The notes: generated from the letters alone by a model not told the origin. 64,000 nt of DNA from RYN-230 sp963851025 (GCA_963851025.1 CAWKOA010000020.1:1-64000), one strand, 5' to 3'. Positions 54,849-64,000 are shown, numbered from the stretch's first letter. Made by a program: numbers and translations.

Positions 54849-55493
54849 TCAGCCAGCCGGGGAGAGCAGGCCGTCGGCGGCAGGCATCCCCGGCGTGGCC
54901 GACCCGTGCAGCCAGTCCCGGCCCTCCTGGTACAGCCGCTCCACCTCGGGCCCGCGCAGCCCGGGCAGCCGCGGCGCGATCCGGTACCCCAGCTGGGACT
55001 GCAGGTACGCCAGATGCCGGTAGCCCGCCGGGAACCGGGCCAGCCGCGCCGGGTCGAGGGTGAGCCGGGCCCCGGGGTCCACCGGGTCGAGCCGGTCCTT
55101 CTCGTAGATCGGCTGCCGCCGGACGATGCCCCAGGCCCCGGTGCGCTTCTCCAGGAAGTCGTAGAAGCGGCCGGTGCAGGTGACGTCGGCGATGATCCCC
55201 TCGACCGGGGCGCGCTGCTGGATGGTCATCTTGGTCTGGGCCACCGCCCGGTGGCCGGACACCTCGCAGCGCGATCCGCCCAGGAAATGCAGGATGCTCA
55301 CGCCCGCGTCGAAGCCGTCCCGGCTGGCCTGGACGAAATCGGCGGCCGGGCCCTGGAACCAGGTGGCGGTCATCCAGCCGCCGGAGTGCCAGACGGACGC
55401 GAACCCGTCCCAGTCGCCGGCGTCCCTGGTCAGGGCCCACTTCTCCACCAGCTGGCGGATCCGGAACTCCTCGGCTTCCTGCTCAGTAAGCAC
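54849..55493 (-). CDS. NTF2-like (SnoaL-type) protein
   Basis: A 214-residue protein. The first 130 residues form an NTF2-like alpha+beta barrel (RQLVEKWALTRDAGDWDGFASVW, GWMTATWFQGPAADFVQASR, ADVTCTGRFYDFLEKRTGAW) as found in SnoaL-like isomerases and ring-hydroxylating dioxygenase small subunits. The remainder is a helical extension (RFPAGYRHLAYLQSQLG). No catalytic assignment is possible. The start is GTG 55493. Confidence 0.78.
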   Translation of the reverse strand: MLTEQEAEEFRIRQLVEKWALTRDAGDWDGFASVWHSGGWMTATWFQGPAADFVQASRDGFDAGVSILHFLGGSRCEVSGHRAVAQTKMTIQQRAPVEGIIADVTCTGRFYDFLEKRTGAWGIVRRQPIYEKDRLDPVDPGARLTLDPARLARFPAGYRHLAYLQSQLGYRIAPRLPGLRGPEVERLYQEGRDWLHGSATPGMPAADGLLSPAG

Positions 55494-55617
55494 GCCTGGC
55501 TCCTCCGCACGTCTGGCCCCTCAGTTTGAGGCCATTCTCCTGGGGCAGTCTGCCCCGGTGAAGATCCAGACGCGAGGCTGGCCGCCGCGGTGGCCAGCCG
55601 CCAGCGATGGGCCGGTG

Positions 55618-56283
55618 ATGAGGATAACTGGCGGGCCAGCGGCGAGCGAGCCAGGCGGATGGGCCACCGGTCTGGTGCCCAGCGACGACCTGCTCCGGCT
55701 GGCTACCGCGTGGACAATCGGCCTCGACACGCTGGCCCGCGCCGCGGTGGCCGCGGTCACCGCCGTCGCGGAGACGCAGCTTCGCTCGACCATGGCCGAG
55801 GCGCTGAGCGGCAAGTTCGCCGACTGGGTGTTCGTCGACTTCCTGACCAGCCCGCCGCGCCGGGCGGTGTCCGCGCGGGAGCCCGACCCGGGCCTGATCG
55901 CGGCGCTCGGTGAGGTCACCGCGCGGTCCTGCCCCGTGATCAGCTCGGCGGTGAGCCGGTGTACCCCGGAGGTCCGGGCCTCGATCGACGACGAGTGGAT
56001 GCTCGGCGGCCTGCCCGACGGCCGCCCGGTGGCCAGCGTGATCGGCGCCCGCTCGGTCGCGGTCGGGCCGATCCTGGCCGGCGACGCGGCCTGCGGGGCG
56101 ATCACCGTGGTGCGCGGCCGGGTCAGCCCCCGGCTGGGTTTCCGCGAGCTCGGCGTCCTGTCCCAGATCGGCCGGCTGGCCGGGGCGGCCGCCGAGCGGC
56201 TCGTGGGCCGTTCCCGGCCCGGCGGGGCCTGGCACCGGGTAAGCGCCGCAGCGCGGGTAAGCCGCGGCCACGGCCGCGGGTAG
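55618..56283 (+). CDS. GAF-like domain protein
   Basis: A 221-residue protein whose central part reads like a GAF domain: EALSGKFADWVFVDFLTSPPRRAV, a variable middle, then VASVIGARSVAVGPILAGDAACGAITVVRG and RELGVLSQIGRLAGAAAERL. Similar domains precede PP2C phosphatase or kinase domains in actinomycete stress regulators. Here the effector domain is missing and only a basic tail follows. Assignment by pattern only. The start is ATG 55618; GTG codons upstream are possible. Confidence 0.55.
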   Translation: MRITGGPAASEPGGWATGLVPSDDLLRLATAWTIGLDTLARAAVAAVTAVAETQLRSTMAEALSGKFADWVFVDFLTSPPRRAVSAREPDPGLIAALGEVTARSCPVISSAVSRCTPEVRASIDDEWMLGGLPDGRPVASVIGARSVAVGPILAGDAACGAITVVRGRVSPRLGFRELGVLSQIGRLAGAAAERLVGRSRPGGAWHRVSAAARVSRGHGRG

Positions 56284-56344
56284 CGGGGTAGCGGGGCCGC
56301 CCGGCCCGGTGAGGTGGCCTCCGGCGAGCAGGAGGTGACCGCCC

Positions 56345-57852
56345 GTGAGCGAGGTACAGACCGGCGTAGCCAAGACCAAGGTCCCCGCGCGGCTGGACCG
56401 GCTGCCGTGGTCCCGGTGGCACTGGATGATCATCCTCGGCCTGGGCACGGTCTGGATCCTGGACGGCCTGGAAGTCACGATCGTCGGCAACATCTCCGGC
56501 CCAGATCAGCAAGCCCGGCAGCGGCATCACATCACCCAGGGGCAGATCACCGGGTTCGGTGCGGCCATGTACGTGGCGGGGGCCTGCGTGGGCGCCCTGT
56601 TCTTCGGCTGGCTCACCGACCGGTTCGGCCGCAAGAAGCTCTTCATGATCACGCTCGGCGTGTACCTGGCCGCGACCGCGCTCACCGCGCTGTCGTTCGC
56701 GCCCTGGTGGTTCTTCCTGTTCCGCTTCCTGACCGGGTTCGGCATCGGCGGTGAGTACGCCGCGATCAACTCGGCCATCGACGAGCTGATCCCGAGCCGT
56801 CACCGCGGCCGGATCGACATCATCATCAACGGCACCTACTGGGCGGCGCGGCGGCCGGCGCGCTGCTCACCGTCCCGGCCACCAACGACCTGCCGGTCGC
56901 GGTCGGCTGGCGGGTCTGCTTCGGGTTCGGCGTGGTGCTCGGCCTGGTCGTGCTCCTGGTCCGGCGGAACGTGCCGGAGAGCCCCCGCTGGCTGTTCATC
57001 CACGGGCGCGGCCAGGAAGCTGAGGACCTGGTGACCGGCATCGAGCAGGGAGGTGGAGCGGGAGACCGGCGCGCACCTGGACGAGCCGCGCCAGTCGATC
57101 ACCATCCGGCAGCGGAAGTCCATCGGCTTCCTCACCATCGCGCACACCATGTTCGCCCGCTACCCGCGGCGCACCGATCCTGGGTTTCTCGCTGTTCATC
57201 GGGCAGGCGTTCCTCTACAACGCGATCACGTTCGGCTACGCGCAGATCCTGACCGTGTTCTTCCACATCAAGACCGACCCCGGCTACTACTTCGCGGTGA
57301 TCGCGGTGGGCAACCTGATCGGGCCGCTGGTGCTGGGCCGGCTCTTCGACTCGGTCGGCCGCAAGCCGATGATCGCGGGCACCTACATCCTGTCCGGCGT
57401 CCTGCTGCTGGTCACCGCCTGGCTGTTCGACGCCGGCGACGCTGAACGCGGTCACGATGACGGCGTGCTGGAGCGTGGTCCTGTTCTTCGCCTCGGCCGG
57501 GGCCAGCTCGGCGTACCTGACGGTGAGCGAGGTCTTCCCGATGGAGACGCGGGCCCTGGCCATCGCGTTCTTCTACGCGATCGGCACCGCGGCGGGCGGG
57601 ATCACCGGCCCGCTGCTGTTCTCCTCGCTGGTCAGCACGGGCAAGGTGAGTGACACCGTGATCGCGTTCGTGATCGGCGCCGTCGCTGATGATCCGGCCG
57701 GGCTGGTCGAGGTGTTCCTCGGGGTAAAGGCCGAGCGCAAGGGCCTGGACGCCGATCACCGCCGGCTCACCGCCGCCCCCGCCAACCCCCGCTGGCCAAC
57801 CCCCGAGCCCCGGCCACCCCCGCCCTCGCCAGCCACGACGCCCCGTTCGTGA
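56345..57852 (+). CDS. MFS metabolite carrier (sugar/metabolite:H+ symporter type), multiply frameshifted
   Basis: A 12-helix MFS transporter of about 490 residues when repaired. It starts LPWSRWHWMIILGLGTVWILDGLEVTIVG, with motif A GWLTDRFGRKKLF, FRFLTGFGIGGEYAAINSAI in helices 4-5 and ESPRWLFIHGRG before the central loop. The second half has LGRLFDSVGRKPM and VSEVFPMETRALAIAFFYA. The frame breaks at about 56850, 57050, 57175, 57440 and 57690; most can be repaired by removing one base. The pattern suits metabolite carriers of the MhbT/PcaK or sugar-porter groups. The start is GTG 56345 with GGAGGTGA upstream. The true 3' end is uncertain because of the last break. Confidence 0.83.
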
Positions 57853-57899
57853 TCATGGGTTTGGTGTCGCTATAACGACACCAAACCATGATCACGAAC
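57845..57899. repeat. Long hairpin element (24-bp arms) after the MFS gene
   Basis: Arms at 57845-57869 and 57876-57899 are fully complementary except for one extra G in the left arm (GGG against GG). The loop is CTATAA. Each arm begins GTTCGTGATCATGG and ends with TTTGGTGTCG or its complement. It is markedly less GC-rich than its surroundings and overlaps the last codons of the preceding reading frame. I recall very similar palindromes between genes in several actinomycete genomes. It may be a terminator or a REP/MITE-like repeat. Confidence 0.75.
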
Positions 57900-58032
57900 C
57901 AGCCGTTGGGGGCGTTGGGGCTGGTGTGCGGGGGTGGGGGAGGAGTGGCAATGGGGCGGGGCGGCCCGGCGGGGAGCTGAGGGTGCCCCGAGAACGGGTC
58001 AGCTCACCAGCGCCCGGGCCGCCCCGGCTGGC

Positions 58033-58072
58033 GGGCTGGGCGCCCCCGCCGCGTCCGCGTGGCGCCCAGCCC
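58033..58072 (-). terminator. Terminator hairpin after transketolase
   Basis: A perfect 12-bp inverted repeat has arms GGGCTGGGCGCC (58033-58044) and GGCGCCCAGCCC (58061-58072), with a 16-nt loop, ending 3 bp from the stop codon of the minus-strand transketolase gene. Confidence 0.78.
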
Positions 58073-58075
58073 GGG

Positions 58076-59940
58076 TCAGGCGCGGGCCAGGGTGAGGGCG
58101 GCGGCGGTGATGGCCCGGGAGTCGATGCCGGCGTCGGCGAGCTGGTCCTCGGGGGTGGCCGAGCCGGGCATCTCGCGCACGGCCAGCCTGCGCACGATGG
58201 GCAGCGCCTCGTCCGTGCCGTCCGCGAAGACCTCCAGCACCGCGTCGCCCAGCCCGCCTTCGGCCCAGTGGTCCTCGACCGTGACGATGCGCCCGGTGTC
58301 CCGGGCGGCCTGGCGCAGCGTGGCCGCGTCGATGGGCTTGACCGAGTACACGTCGATCACCCGCGCGCTCACGCCGCGCGCGGCGAGCTGGTGGGCCGCG
58401 GACAGCGCCTCGTGCACGGTGATGCCCGCCGCCGCGATCGTCACCTGGTCATCTGCGGAGGAGCGCAGCACCCGGCTGCCGCCCACCGGGAATTCCTCAC
58501 CCGCTTCATAGATAACGGTCGTACCGCCCCGGGTCAGGCGGAGATAGCTGACGCCTGCGCGGTCGGCCACGGCGGCGGTCAGCCAGGCGGTCTGGTTGGC
58601 GTCACACGGGTAGAGCACCGTGCTGCCGTGCAGCGCCCGGAACGCGGCCAGGTCTTCCAGGGCCATCTGGGACGGGCCGTCCTGGCCGATGGAGACCCCC
58701 GCGTGCGTGCCCGCCACCCGCAGGCTGGCCCGGCTCACCGCGGCCATCCGCAGGAAGTCGTAGGCGCGGGTCAGGAACGCGCCGAAGGTGGCCAGGTAGG
58801 GCGTCCAGCCGCGGGCCTGCATGCCGAGGGCGGCCGCGGTCATCTGCTGCTCGGCGATGTAGAACTCGAAGAAGCGCTCGGGGTGCGCGTCGGCGAACTG
58901 CTGGGTCCGGGTCGAGTCACTCACCTCGCCGTCCAGCACGACCACGTCCGCCCGGGCGCCGCCGAGTGCGGCCAGCGCCGCACCGAACGCGTCCCGGGTC
59001 GCCACCGAGGACCCCACCTCGTAGCCGGGCAGGTGGAGCTGGCCGGCCTGGAACGCGTGCGGCCGCTGCCGCTGCGCGGGCGGCTGCACCTCCACCCGGG
59101 CTGACCGGGGACCGCCCAGCTCGCGGATGGCCTCCTCCGCGTCGGGCAGCGGCTTGCCGTGCGCGCCCTCCTGCGTCCTCGACCGCCGCCACCCCCCGGC
59201 CCTTGCGGGTCCGGGCCAGGATGACCGTGGGCCGCCCGGTGGTCTGCGCGGCCTCCGCGTAGGCGCGGTCGATCTCGGTTACCGAGTGCCCGTCGATCTC
59301 GATCGTGTGCCAGCCGAACGCGGCCATCCGCCGGGCGTAGGCGCCGGTGTCCCAGCCGTGCCGGGTCGGGCCCCGCTGGCCGAGCCGGTTCACGTCGACG
59401 ATCATGGTCAGGTTGTCCAGGTCGTGGTAGGCGGCGTGCTCGAACGCCTCCCAGACCGACCCTTCGGCCAGCTCGCTGTCCCCGCACAGCGCCCAGACCC
59501 GGTACGGCAGCTGGTCGAGGTAGCGCCCGGTAAGGGCGAGCCCGACGCCGACCGGCAGGCCCAGCCCGAGCGAGCCGGTGGCCACGTCCACCCAGGGCAG
59601 CCTGGGGGTGGGGTGCCCCTCCAGCCGGCTGCCCCGGCTGCGGTAGCTGAGCAGCTCGTCGTCGCCGATCGCGCCGGCGGCCCGGTACATGGCGTAGAGC
59701 AGCGGCGACGCGTGGCCCTTGGAGAAGATCAGATGGTCATTACCGGCCGCGTGCGGGTCGGTGAAGTCGTAACGGAAGTGCCGGGCGAGCAGCACGGCCA
59801 TCAGGTCAGCGGCCGACATCGACGACGTCGGGTGCCCCGAGTTCGCAGCGGCGCTCGCCCGGACCGAGTCAACGCGCAGCTGCTGGCCGAGCTCCTCCAG
59901 CCGGCCGGTTGACGTGCGGTCCAGCAACGCTGTGTGGTTC
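58076..59940 (-). CDS. tkt: Transketolase (frameshifted)
   Basis: A ThDP-dependent enzyme of the pentose phosphate pathway; about 620 residues when repaired. N-terminal domain: SGHPTSSMSAADLMAVLLAR, FSKGHASPLLYAMY, ThDP/Mg motif ALCGDSELAEGSVWEAF with VDVNRLGQRG. Pyrimidine-binding domain: AEQQMTAAALGMQARGW, THAGVSIGQDGPSQMALEDL. C-terminal domain: GVSARVIDVYSVKPIDAATL, EDHWAEGGLG. Frames break near 59175 (one extra base in GACGCAGGAG) and near 59100. The size and motif set fit the shorter transketolase form common in actinomycetes. The start is ATG 59940, with GGAGGAACC upstream. A hairpin follows the stop. Confidence 0.93.
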
Positions 59941-60182
59941 ATGGTTCCTCCGGAAGGTTGCTGGCCGACGGCCGCGCGGGCCCCGTGGTCCAGGCCTCTG
60001 GAGGCGCGAGCCTCGTGTTCGGAGCCCGTGATCTCAGCCCCGTGGTCCAGGCCCACCGCCGTCCAGACCCATCCGCTGCCCCCGATCAGCCGCTTTACAC
60101 CCGGCGGGGATTAGCGTCCCGGCCCGGGGGTAGCCGGGCGGGCTAGAGACAGGCCCAGGCAGTGATCGGGTGGAGGGAACCA

Positions 60183-60654
60183 GTGAAATCGCTGACGAGG
60201 CGGCCCGGCGCGGCGAGCGCCGCGGCCCATGGCATCGACCGGATGGTCCGCAACGTCCAGACCGGGCATTTCGAGCGCAGCCTGTCGGCCCTGACCGCCG
60301 CGGGCGCGCTGGTCACCGCGGCCGAGATCTTCTTCGAGCACGACAGTGCCAGCTTCGGCAACAAGATGATGTGGATCCCGGTCGCGCTCGGCCCGGTCGG
60401 CGCGGCCGCCGGCGTGGCCGGGTTCTTCAGCCGCCGGCTGGCCAAGACCGCGCTGCCGGTCGCCTCCGGCCGCGATCGTCGCGAACGGGCTGCAGGGCAC
60501 CTACCTGCACGCCCGGGGCATCGCCCAGAAGCCCGGCGGCTGGGCCAACGCCCGCTACAACCTGGAGATGGGGCCGCCGCTGCTGGCCCCGCTGCTGGTC
60601 ACCATGGTCGGCGGGATGGGCCTGCTGGCCGCGATCCTGCGGCGGGAGCAGTGA
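60183..60654 (+). CDS. Small membrane protein of gluconate-dehydrogenase-like operon (frameshifted)
   Basis: About 157 residues with three hydrophobic stretches (LSALTAAGALVTAAEIFFE, MWIPVALGPVGAAAGVAGFF, PLLAPLLVTMVGGMGLLAAIL). The frame breaks near 60465; removing one C restores VASAAIVANGLQGTYLHARG. I know it only as a family that accompanies gluconate 2-dehydrogenase-like genes. The start is GTG 60183; its stop overlaps the next gene's presumed start (GTGA at 60651-60654). It may anchor the dehydrogenase or its electron acceptor to the membrane (inference). Confidence 0.65.
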
Positions 60655-61318
60655 GCCGCCGCCCCGCCAGCCCGCCCGCGCCCGGTGGGCCTGCGACGCC
60701 GGGCGGCGGCCCCGGCGCGGTTCCCCGGCTTCGACGTCATGTCCCAGCTGCCGCACTGGGATCCGGCCACCGCCGCCGTGGTGGAGTCCCGGCTGGGCCC
60801 GCCGCCGTCGCCGCGGTTCTTCAGCCCCGCCGAGGAGGCCACCGCCACCGCGCTGCTCAACCTGATCCTGGGCCAGGACGCCGAACCGCGGGTGCCGGTG
60901 ACCGCGCTGATCGACGCCCGGCTGGCCGAGGCGCGAGACCGACGGCTGGCGGTACGCCGACATGCCCGAGGACGGCCAGGCCTGGCGGGACACGCTCGCC
61001 TGCCTGGACGTCGACGCCCAGGTCAAGTACGCGGCCGCGTTCGCCGAGTGCCCGCCCGCCGACCAGTGCGCGCTGATCCAGGCCGTGCAGGATCTCGGCT
61101 CGGGCGACTGGCACGGCCTGCCGGCCAGCCGGGTGTGGAGCCTGTGGACCCGCTACGCGTGCACCGCCTTCTACGCCCACCCCTGGGCCTGGAACGAGAT
61201 GGGCTTCCCCGGCCCCGCCTACCCGCGCGGCTACAAGAACAAGGGCGTGGGGCGGCGGGAGCCGTTCGAGCAGGCGGATGGCCGTCCCGCCGACGACCCC
61301 GTGCGGGAGGGCGAGTGA
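60651..61318 (+). CDS. Gluconate 2-dehydrogenase subunit 3-like protein (frameshifted)
   Basis: About 220 residues. FPGFDVMSQLPHWDPATAAVVESRLG leads into PRFFSPAEEATATALLNLILG, the subunit-3 signature. After a frame break near 60935 it continues with ADMPEDGQAWRDTLACLDVD and ends FYAHPWAWNEMGFPGPAYPRGY. The presumed start, GTG 60651, overlaps the previous stop but is out of frame with the main body, so another break near 60680 is likely; GTG 60685 is the fallback. Subunit 3 forms a complex with the flavoprotein encoded next, with which its stop overlaps by 4 bp. Confidence 0.82.
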
Positions 61319-62984
61319 GTACCCAGGTCCGTAATCGGAACGAATCGGCCTGGCTGCTGCCCAACGACGGCACCCGGACGGACCACCGGCTGCGCCGCGA
61401 CATGCGGCGGTTCGCCGACACCGACGAGATCGACCTGGTCATCGTGGGCTGCGGGGCGGGCGGCTCGGTCCTGCTGCAGCGGCTGGCCCGGGCCGGCTGG
61501 CGGGTGGCCGCGCTGGACGCCGGGCCGTTCTGGGACCCGGACACCGACTGGTTCAGCGACGAGGCCGCGTCCCATCACCTGTACTGGACCGAGCCCCGGG
61601 TGATCACCGGGGCCGATCCGGTGCCGCTCGGCTCGAACAACTCCGGCCGCGGCGTCGGCGGGTCCATGGTCCACTACGCCGGCTACACCCCGCGCTTCCA
61701 TCCCAGCGACTTCCAGACCTTCACCCAGGACGGGGTGGGCGCCGACTGGCCGCTCAGCTACGGTGACCTGCTGCCGTACTACCGGGCGATCGAGGAGGAA
61801 CTGCCGGTCGCCGGGGAGCACTGGCCCTGGGGCGACCCGCACGGCTACCCGCACCGGCCGCATCCGGTCGGCGGCAACGGCGAGGTGTTCCTGCGCGGGG
61901 CCCGGAAGCTGGGCATCACGGCCAAGGTCGGACCGGTCGCCATTCCTAACGGCCGGTTCGGCAACCGCCCGCATTGCATCTACCGGGGATTCTGCCTGCA
62001 AGGGTGCAAAGTCAACGCCAAAGCGTCGCCCGCTGATCACGCACATCCCGGACGCGCTCGCCCACGGCGCCGAGGTCCGGGCCGACGCCATGGTGACCCG
62101 GATCGCCGTCGACGAGCGGACCGGGCGGGCCACCGGCGTGCACTACGTCCGCGGCGGGCGGGAGCGGTTCCAGCGGGCCCGGATGGTCGCGGTGGCCGGC
62201 TATTCGATCGAGACGCCGCGGCTGCTGCTGAACTCCTCCTCCAGCCGGTTCCCGGACGGGCTGTGCAACGACTTCGACCAGGTCGGCCGCTACCTGATGG
62301 TGCAGGGGGCGCCGCAGACCGCGGGCCGGTTCGACGACGAGATCCGGATGTACAAGGCGCCGCCGCCGGAAGTCAGCTCGGAGGACTTCTACGAGACCGA
62401 CCCGGCCCGGCCCTACCGGCGCGGGTTCTCCATCCAGAACGTGTCCCCGCTGCCCATCACGTGGGCCGAGCACGTCGCGGCCCAGGGGCACTGGGGCCGG
62501 GCGCTGCGCGACTACATGAGCGACTACGTGCACTGGTGCTGCCTCGGCGCGCTGTGCGAGTTCCTGCCCCAGGCCGGATAACCGGGTCACGCTGGACGAG
62601 GAGACCGACCGTCACGGGCTGCCGGTGGCCCGGTTCTCCTACTCCCAGTGCGACAACGACACCCAGCTGCTGCACGCCGCGCAGCGGGTCATGGAGGACA
62701 TCCTGCACGCGGCCGGGGCCGATGAGGTGATCACCATCCAGCGGTTCGCGCACCTGGTGGGCGGGGCCCGGATGGCCGCCGACGAACGGCACGGCGTGGT
62801 GGACGGCACCTGCCGCAGCTTCGCCGTGCCCAACCTCTACATCACCGACGGGAGCGTGCTGCCCACCCAGGGCAGCGCCAACCCGGCCCTGACCATCATG
62901 GCCGTCGCCGCCCGGGCCGCGGCCTGCTCCAGGCCGGCGCCCGCGGCGGCCCAGCCTGAGGAGGAGACCCATGCCAGGACGTGA
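61315..62984 (+). CDS. GMC-type flavoprotein dehydrogenase (gluconate 2-dehydrogenase large-subunit-like, frameshifted)
   Basis: A FAD-dependent alcohol or sugar-acid dehydrogenase of about 556 residues when repaired. It has the FAD-binding VGCGAGGSVLLQRLA and LDAGPFWDPD, then SNNSGRGVGGSMVHYAGYTPR, RFGNRPHCIYRGFCLQGC and the C-terminal GMC active-site region (HLVGGARMAADERHGVVDG; VPNLYITDGSVLPTQGSANP). The frame breaks near 62030 and 62577, each repairable by removing one C. The start is GTG 61315, overlapping the subunit-3 stop (GTGA). No cytochrome c subunit is encoded in the cluster, so the acceptor is unclear. Confidence 0.9.
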
Positions 62985-63357
62985 GGAACTGCCGTCGACC
63001 CTGCGGCGGTCGCCGGCCAAGGCCCAGGAGACGTGGATCGAGGCGCCACGACAGCGCGGTCGGGGAGTACGGCGAGGGCGAGCGGTGCCCACCGGACCGC
63101 GTACGGCGCACTGAAGCACAGCTTCGAGAAGGTCGGCTGACCACTGGGAGCCCAAGCCGGGCGGGGCCAAGGGCCCGTCCGACGAGCAGTCGGCCCGGCC
63201 GCCGCGGGCCAGTCGGGTGAGAGCTACGGCGGGCGTGGACGCCAACGCCAGCAAGGAGCACCTGCTCGGCGCTGGCCCCCGGCCGCGCAGGTGGCCCTGG
63301 CCGGTCGCAGCATGACCAAGCAGCGAACTGGCCGCCGCGACCGCACGCGAGGCGAAG
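62971..63357 (+). CDS. chaB: ChaB-family protein (frameshifted)
   Basis: It begins MPGREELPSTLRRSPAKAQETWIE. With repairs near 63040 and 63080 it continues DSAVGEYGEGERAHRTAYGALKHSFEKVG, the ChaB fold known from E. coli. A Gly/Ser-rich linker follows, then VDANASKEHL, and further on a SAP-like MTK(Q)ELAAATAREAK can be read by changing frame. The C-terminal limit is unclear. ChaB was linked to cation transport but has no proven role. The start is ATG 62971 with a GAGGAGGAG site, overlapping the end of the flavoprotein gene by 14 bp. Confidence 0.68.
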
Positions 63358-63465
63358 ATGACCGGTGGCGGCTCTCGTGGCGGATGCCGGGCCGGGCTGC
63401 TGGGCAGCCAGTACGTGCTGCGCAACGCTCCGTGCCCGGTCCTGGTGGTCCCGGACACGGGCTGA
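63346..63465 (+). pseudogene. C-terminal remnant of a universal stress protein
   Basis: The reading frame ends GLLGSQYVLRNAPCPVLVVPDTG and a stop at 63465. This is the characteristic last strand of universal stress proteins (GS(V)SQYVLRNAPCPVLVV). The nucleotide-binding N-terminal hundred or so residues are absent; sequence reading as the ChaB tail runs straight into it. It could be a deletion that fused two neighbouring genes or an assembly collapse. Confidence 0.55.
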
Positions 63466-63579
63466 GGCCCGCCTGTTTCATGCCGGAGGACGCGGGCAGC
63501 GGAGTGGGGTACCTCCCTCGCCTGGCCCGGAAGCGCGGCCAGGCACCCGGCGACAACAGCACCTTTCCAGGAGGTTGCC

Positions 63580-64000
63580 GTGAAGGCCGTCGTGTACAAG
63601 GGACCGTTCAAGGTCGCGGTCGAAGACGTCCCCGACGCGCGGATCGAAGCGCCGAACGACGCGGTGGTGCGGATCACCACGACCAACATCTGCGGTTCTG
63701 ACCTGCATATGTACGAAGGCCGCACCAACGTGGAAGAGGGCAAGGTCCTCGGCCACGAGAACATGGGCATCGTCGAGGAGACCGGCCCGGGCGTGACCTG
63801 GATCAAGCCGGGCGACCGGGTGTCGGTGCCGTTCAACATCGCCTGCGGCACGCTGCCGCAACTGCGTGGACGGCTGGACCTCGTTCTGCCTGCGGATGAA
63901 CCCCACCGAAGGGGTGGACGGGGCCGCGTACGGCTACGCGCAGATGGGCCCCTACCAGGGCGGCCAGGCCGAGTACCTGCGGGTGCCGTTCGCGGACTTC
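63580..64000 (+). CDS. Zinc-dependent alcohol dehydrogenase, glutathione-independent formaldehyde dehydrogenase-like (partial, frameshifted)
   Basis: The N-terminal 140 residues of a medium-chain zinc dehydrogenase. MKAVVYKGPFKVAVEDVPD is followed by the catalytic zinc site NICGSDLHMYEG and GHENMGIVEE. The structural zinc motif CGTCRNCVDGWTSFC is restored by removing one base near 63858, then YGYAQMGPYQGGQAEYLRVPFAD. This pattern matches the FdhA/PadH-type glutathione-independent formaldehyde dehydrogenases. The start is GTG 63580 with AGGAGG at 63569-63574. The gene runs off the right edge. Confidence 0.85.
   Translation, partial: MKAVVYKGPFKVAVEDVPDARIEAPNDAVVRITTTNICGSDLHMYEGRTNVEEGKVLGHENMGIVEETGPGVTWIKPGDRVSVPFNIACGTLPQLRGRLDLVLPADEPHRRGGRGRVRLRADGPLPGRPGRVPAGAVRGL

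Overview
The window is very GC-rich, uses many GTG starts, and carries genes typical of actinomycetes: bldG, apgA-like, mshA, carD, senX3/regX3-like, BTAD/AfsR-type regulator and DUF2637. From about 1.65 kb to the right end it reads as one high-GC actinomycete, probably a filamentous or soil lineage related to Streptosporangiales or Streptomycetales. Two blocks follow gene orders I remember from Streptomyces: helicase/bldG/apgA/hppA (1.6-6.5 kb) and ybjN/mshA/gpm/sensor-regulator/carD/ispF/cysS/rlmB (31.7-50.4 kb). The first 1.6 kb is different. It is the N-terminal part of an alphaproteobacterial-looking mutS, abutting a helicase gene that is cut off in mid-protein. This looks like a chimeric join.

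A second global feature is a high density of frameshifts, more than 35 by eye, many in housekeeping genes (serB, transketolase). Where the original frame can be restored by eye, most sites are single-base insertions. That pattern suggests insertion-biased sequencing error rather than gene decay. I annotate such genes as whole units and say where the frame breaks.

Layout: mutS fragment (1-1621); helicase, bldG, anti-sigma kinase, H+-pyrophosphatase (1.6-6.5 kb); sixA, serB, ABC ATPase, small protein, glycosyltransferase, HD hydrolase (6.5-11.5 kb); a Fur-like protein lacking its DNA-binding domain, then a divergent MarR/EmrB-type efflux pair with palindromic operators (11.9-14.6 kb); FtsX-type permease and ferritin-like diiron protein (14.7-18.4 kb). 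A transport region follows (18.5-28.6 kb): CDF metal exporter, APC permease fused to an OB-fold domain, and two divergent modules that each pair a PRC/MgtE-N/CBS protein with an NRAMP-like transporter lacking the usual Asn and Met metal ligands. Next is a four-gene electron-transfer operon (ferric-reductase-like membrane protein, NuoF-like flavoprotein, ferredoxin) and CsoR (28.6-31.8 kb).

The mycothiol/phosphate/carD block (31.8-39.7 kb) is followed by what looks like an insertion: a BTAD regulator convergent with a DrrAB-type exporter, whose promoter region carries 11-bp direct repeats of the SARP type. Then come a PPOX flavoprotein, a DUF2637 membrane protein, cysS-rlmB, a Gfo/Idh/MocA oxidoreductase, an IclR regulator with an operator over its own start codon, a phospholipase C-like phosphoesterase, MBL, NTF2-like and GAF-like proteins, an MFS carrier, a long hairpin repeat, transketolase, a gluconate-dehydrogenase-like operon, ChaB, and the start of a zinc alcohol dehydrogenase (44.8-64 kb).

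The best candidate for an undescribed system is the pair of NRAMP-like/MgtE-sensor modules at 22.4-28.6 kb. In MgtE, the N domain and CBS domains sense Mg2+ and gate the channel. Here they are detached from any MgtE pore and translationally coupled to an NRAMP-type carrier instead.
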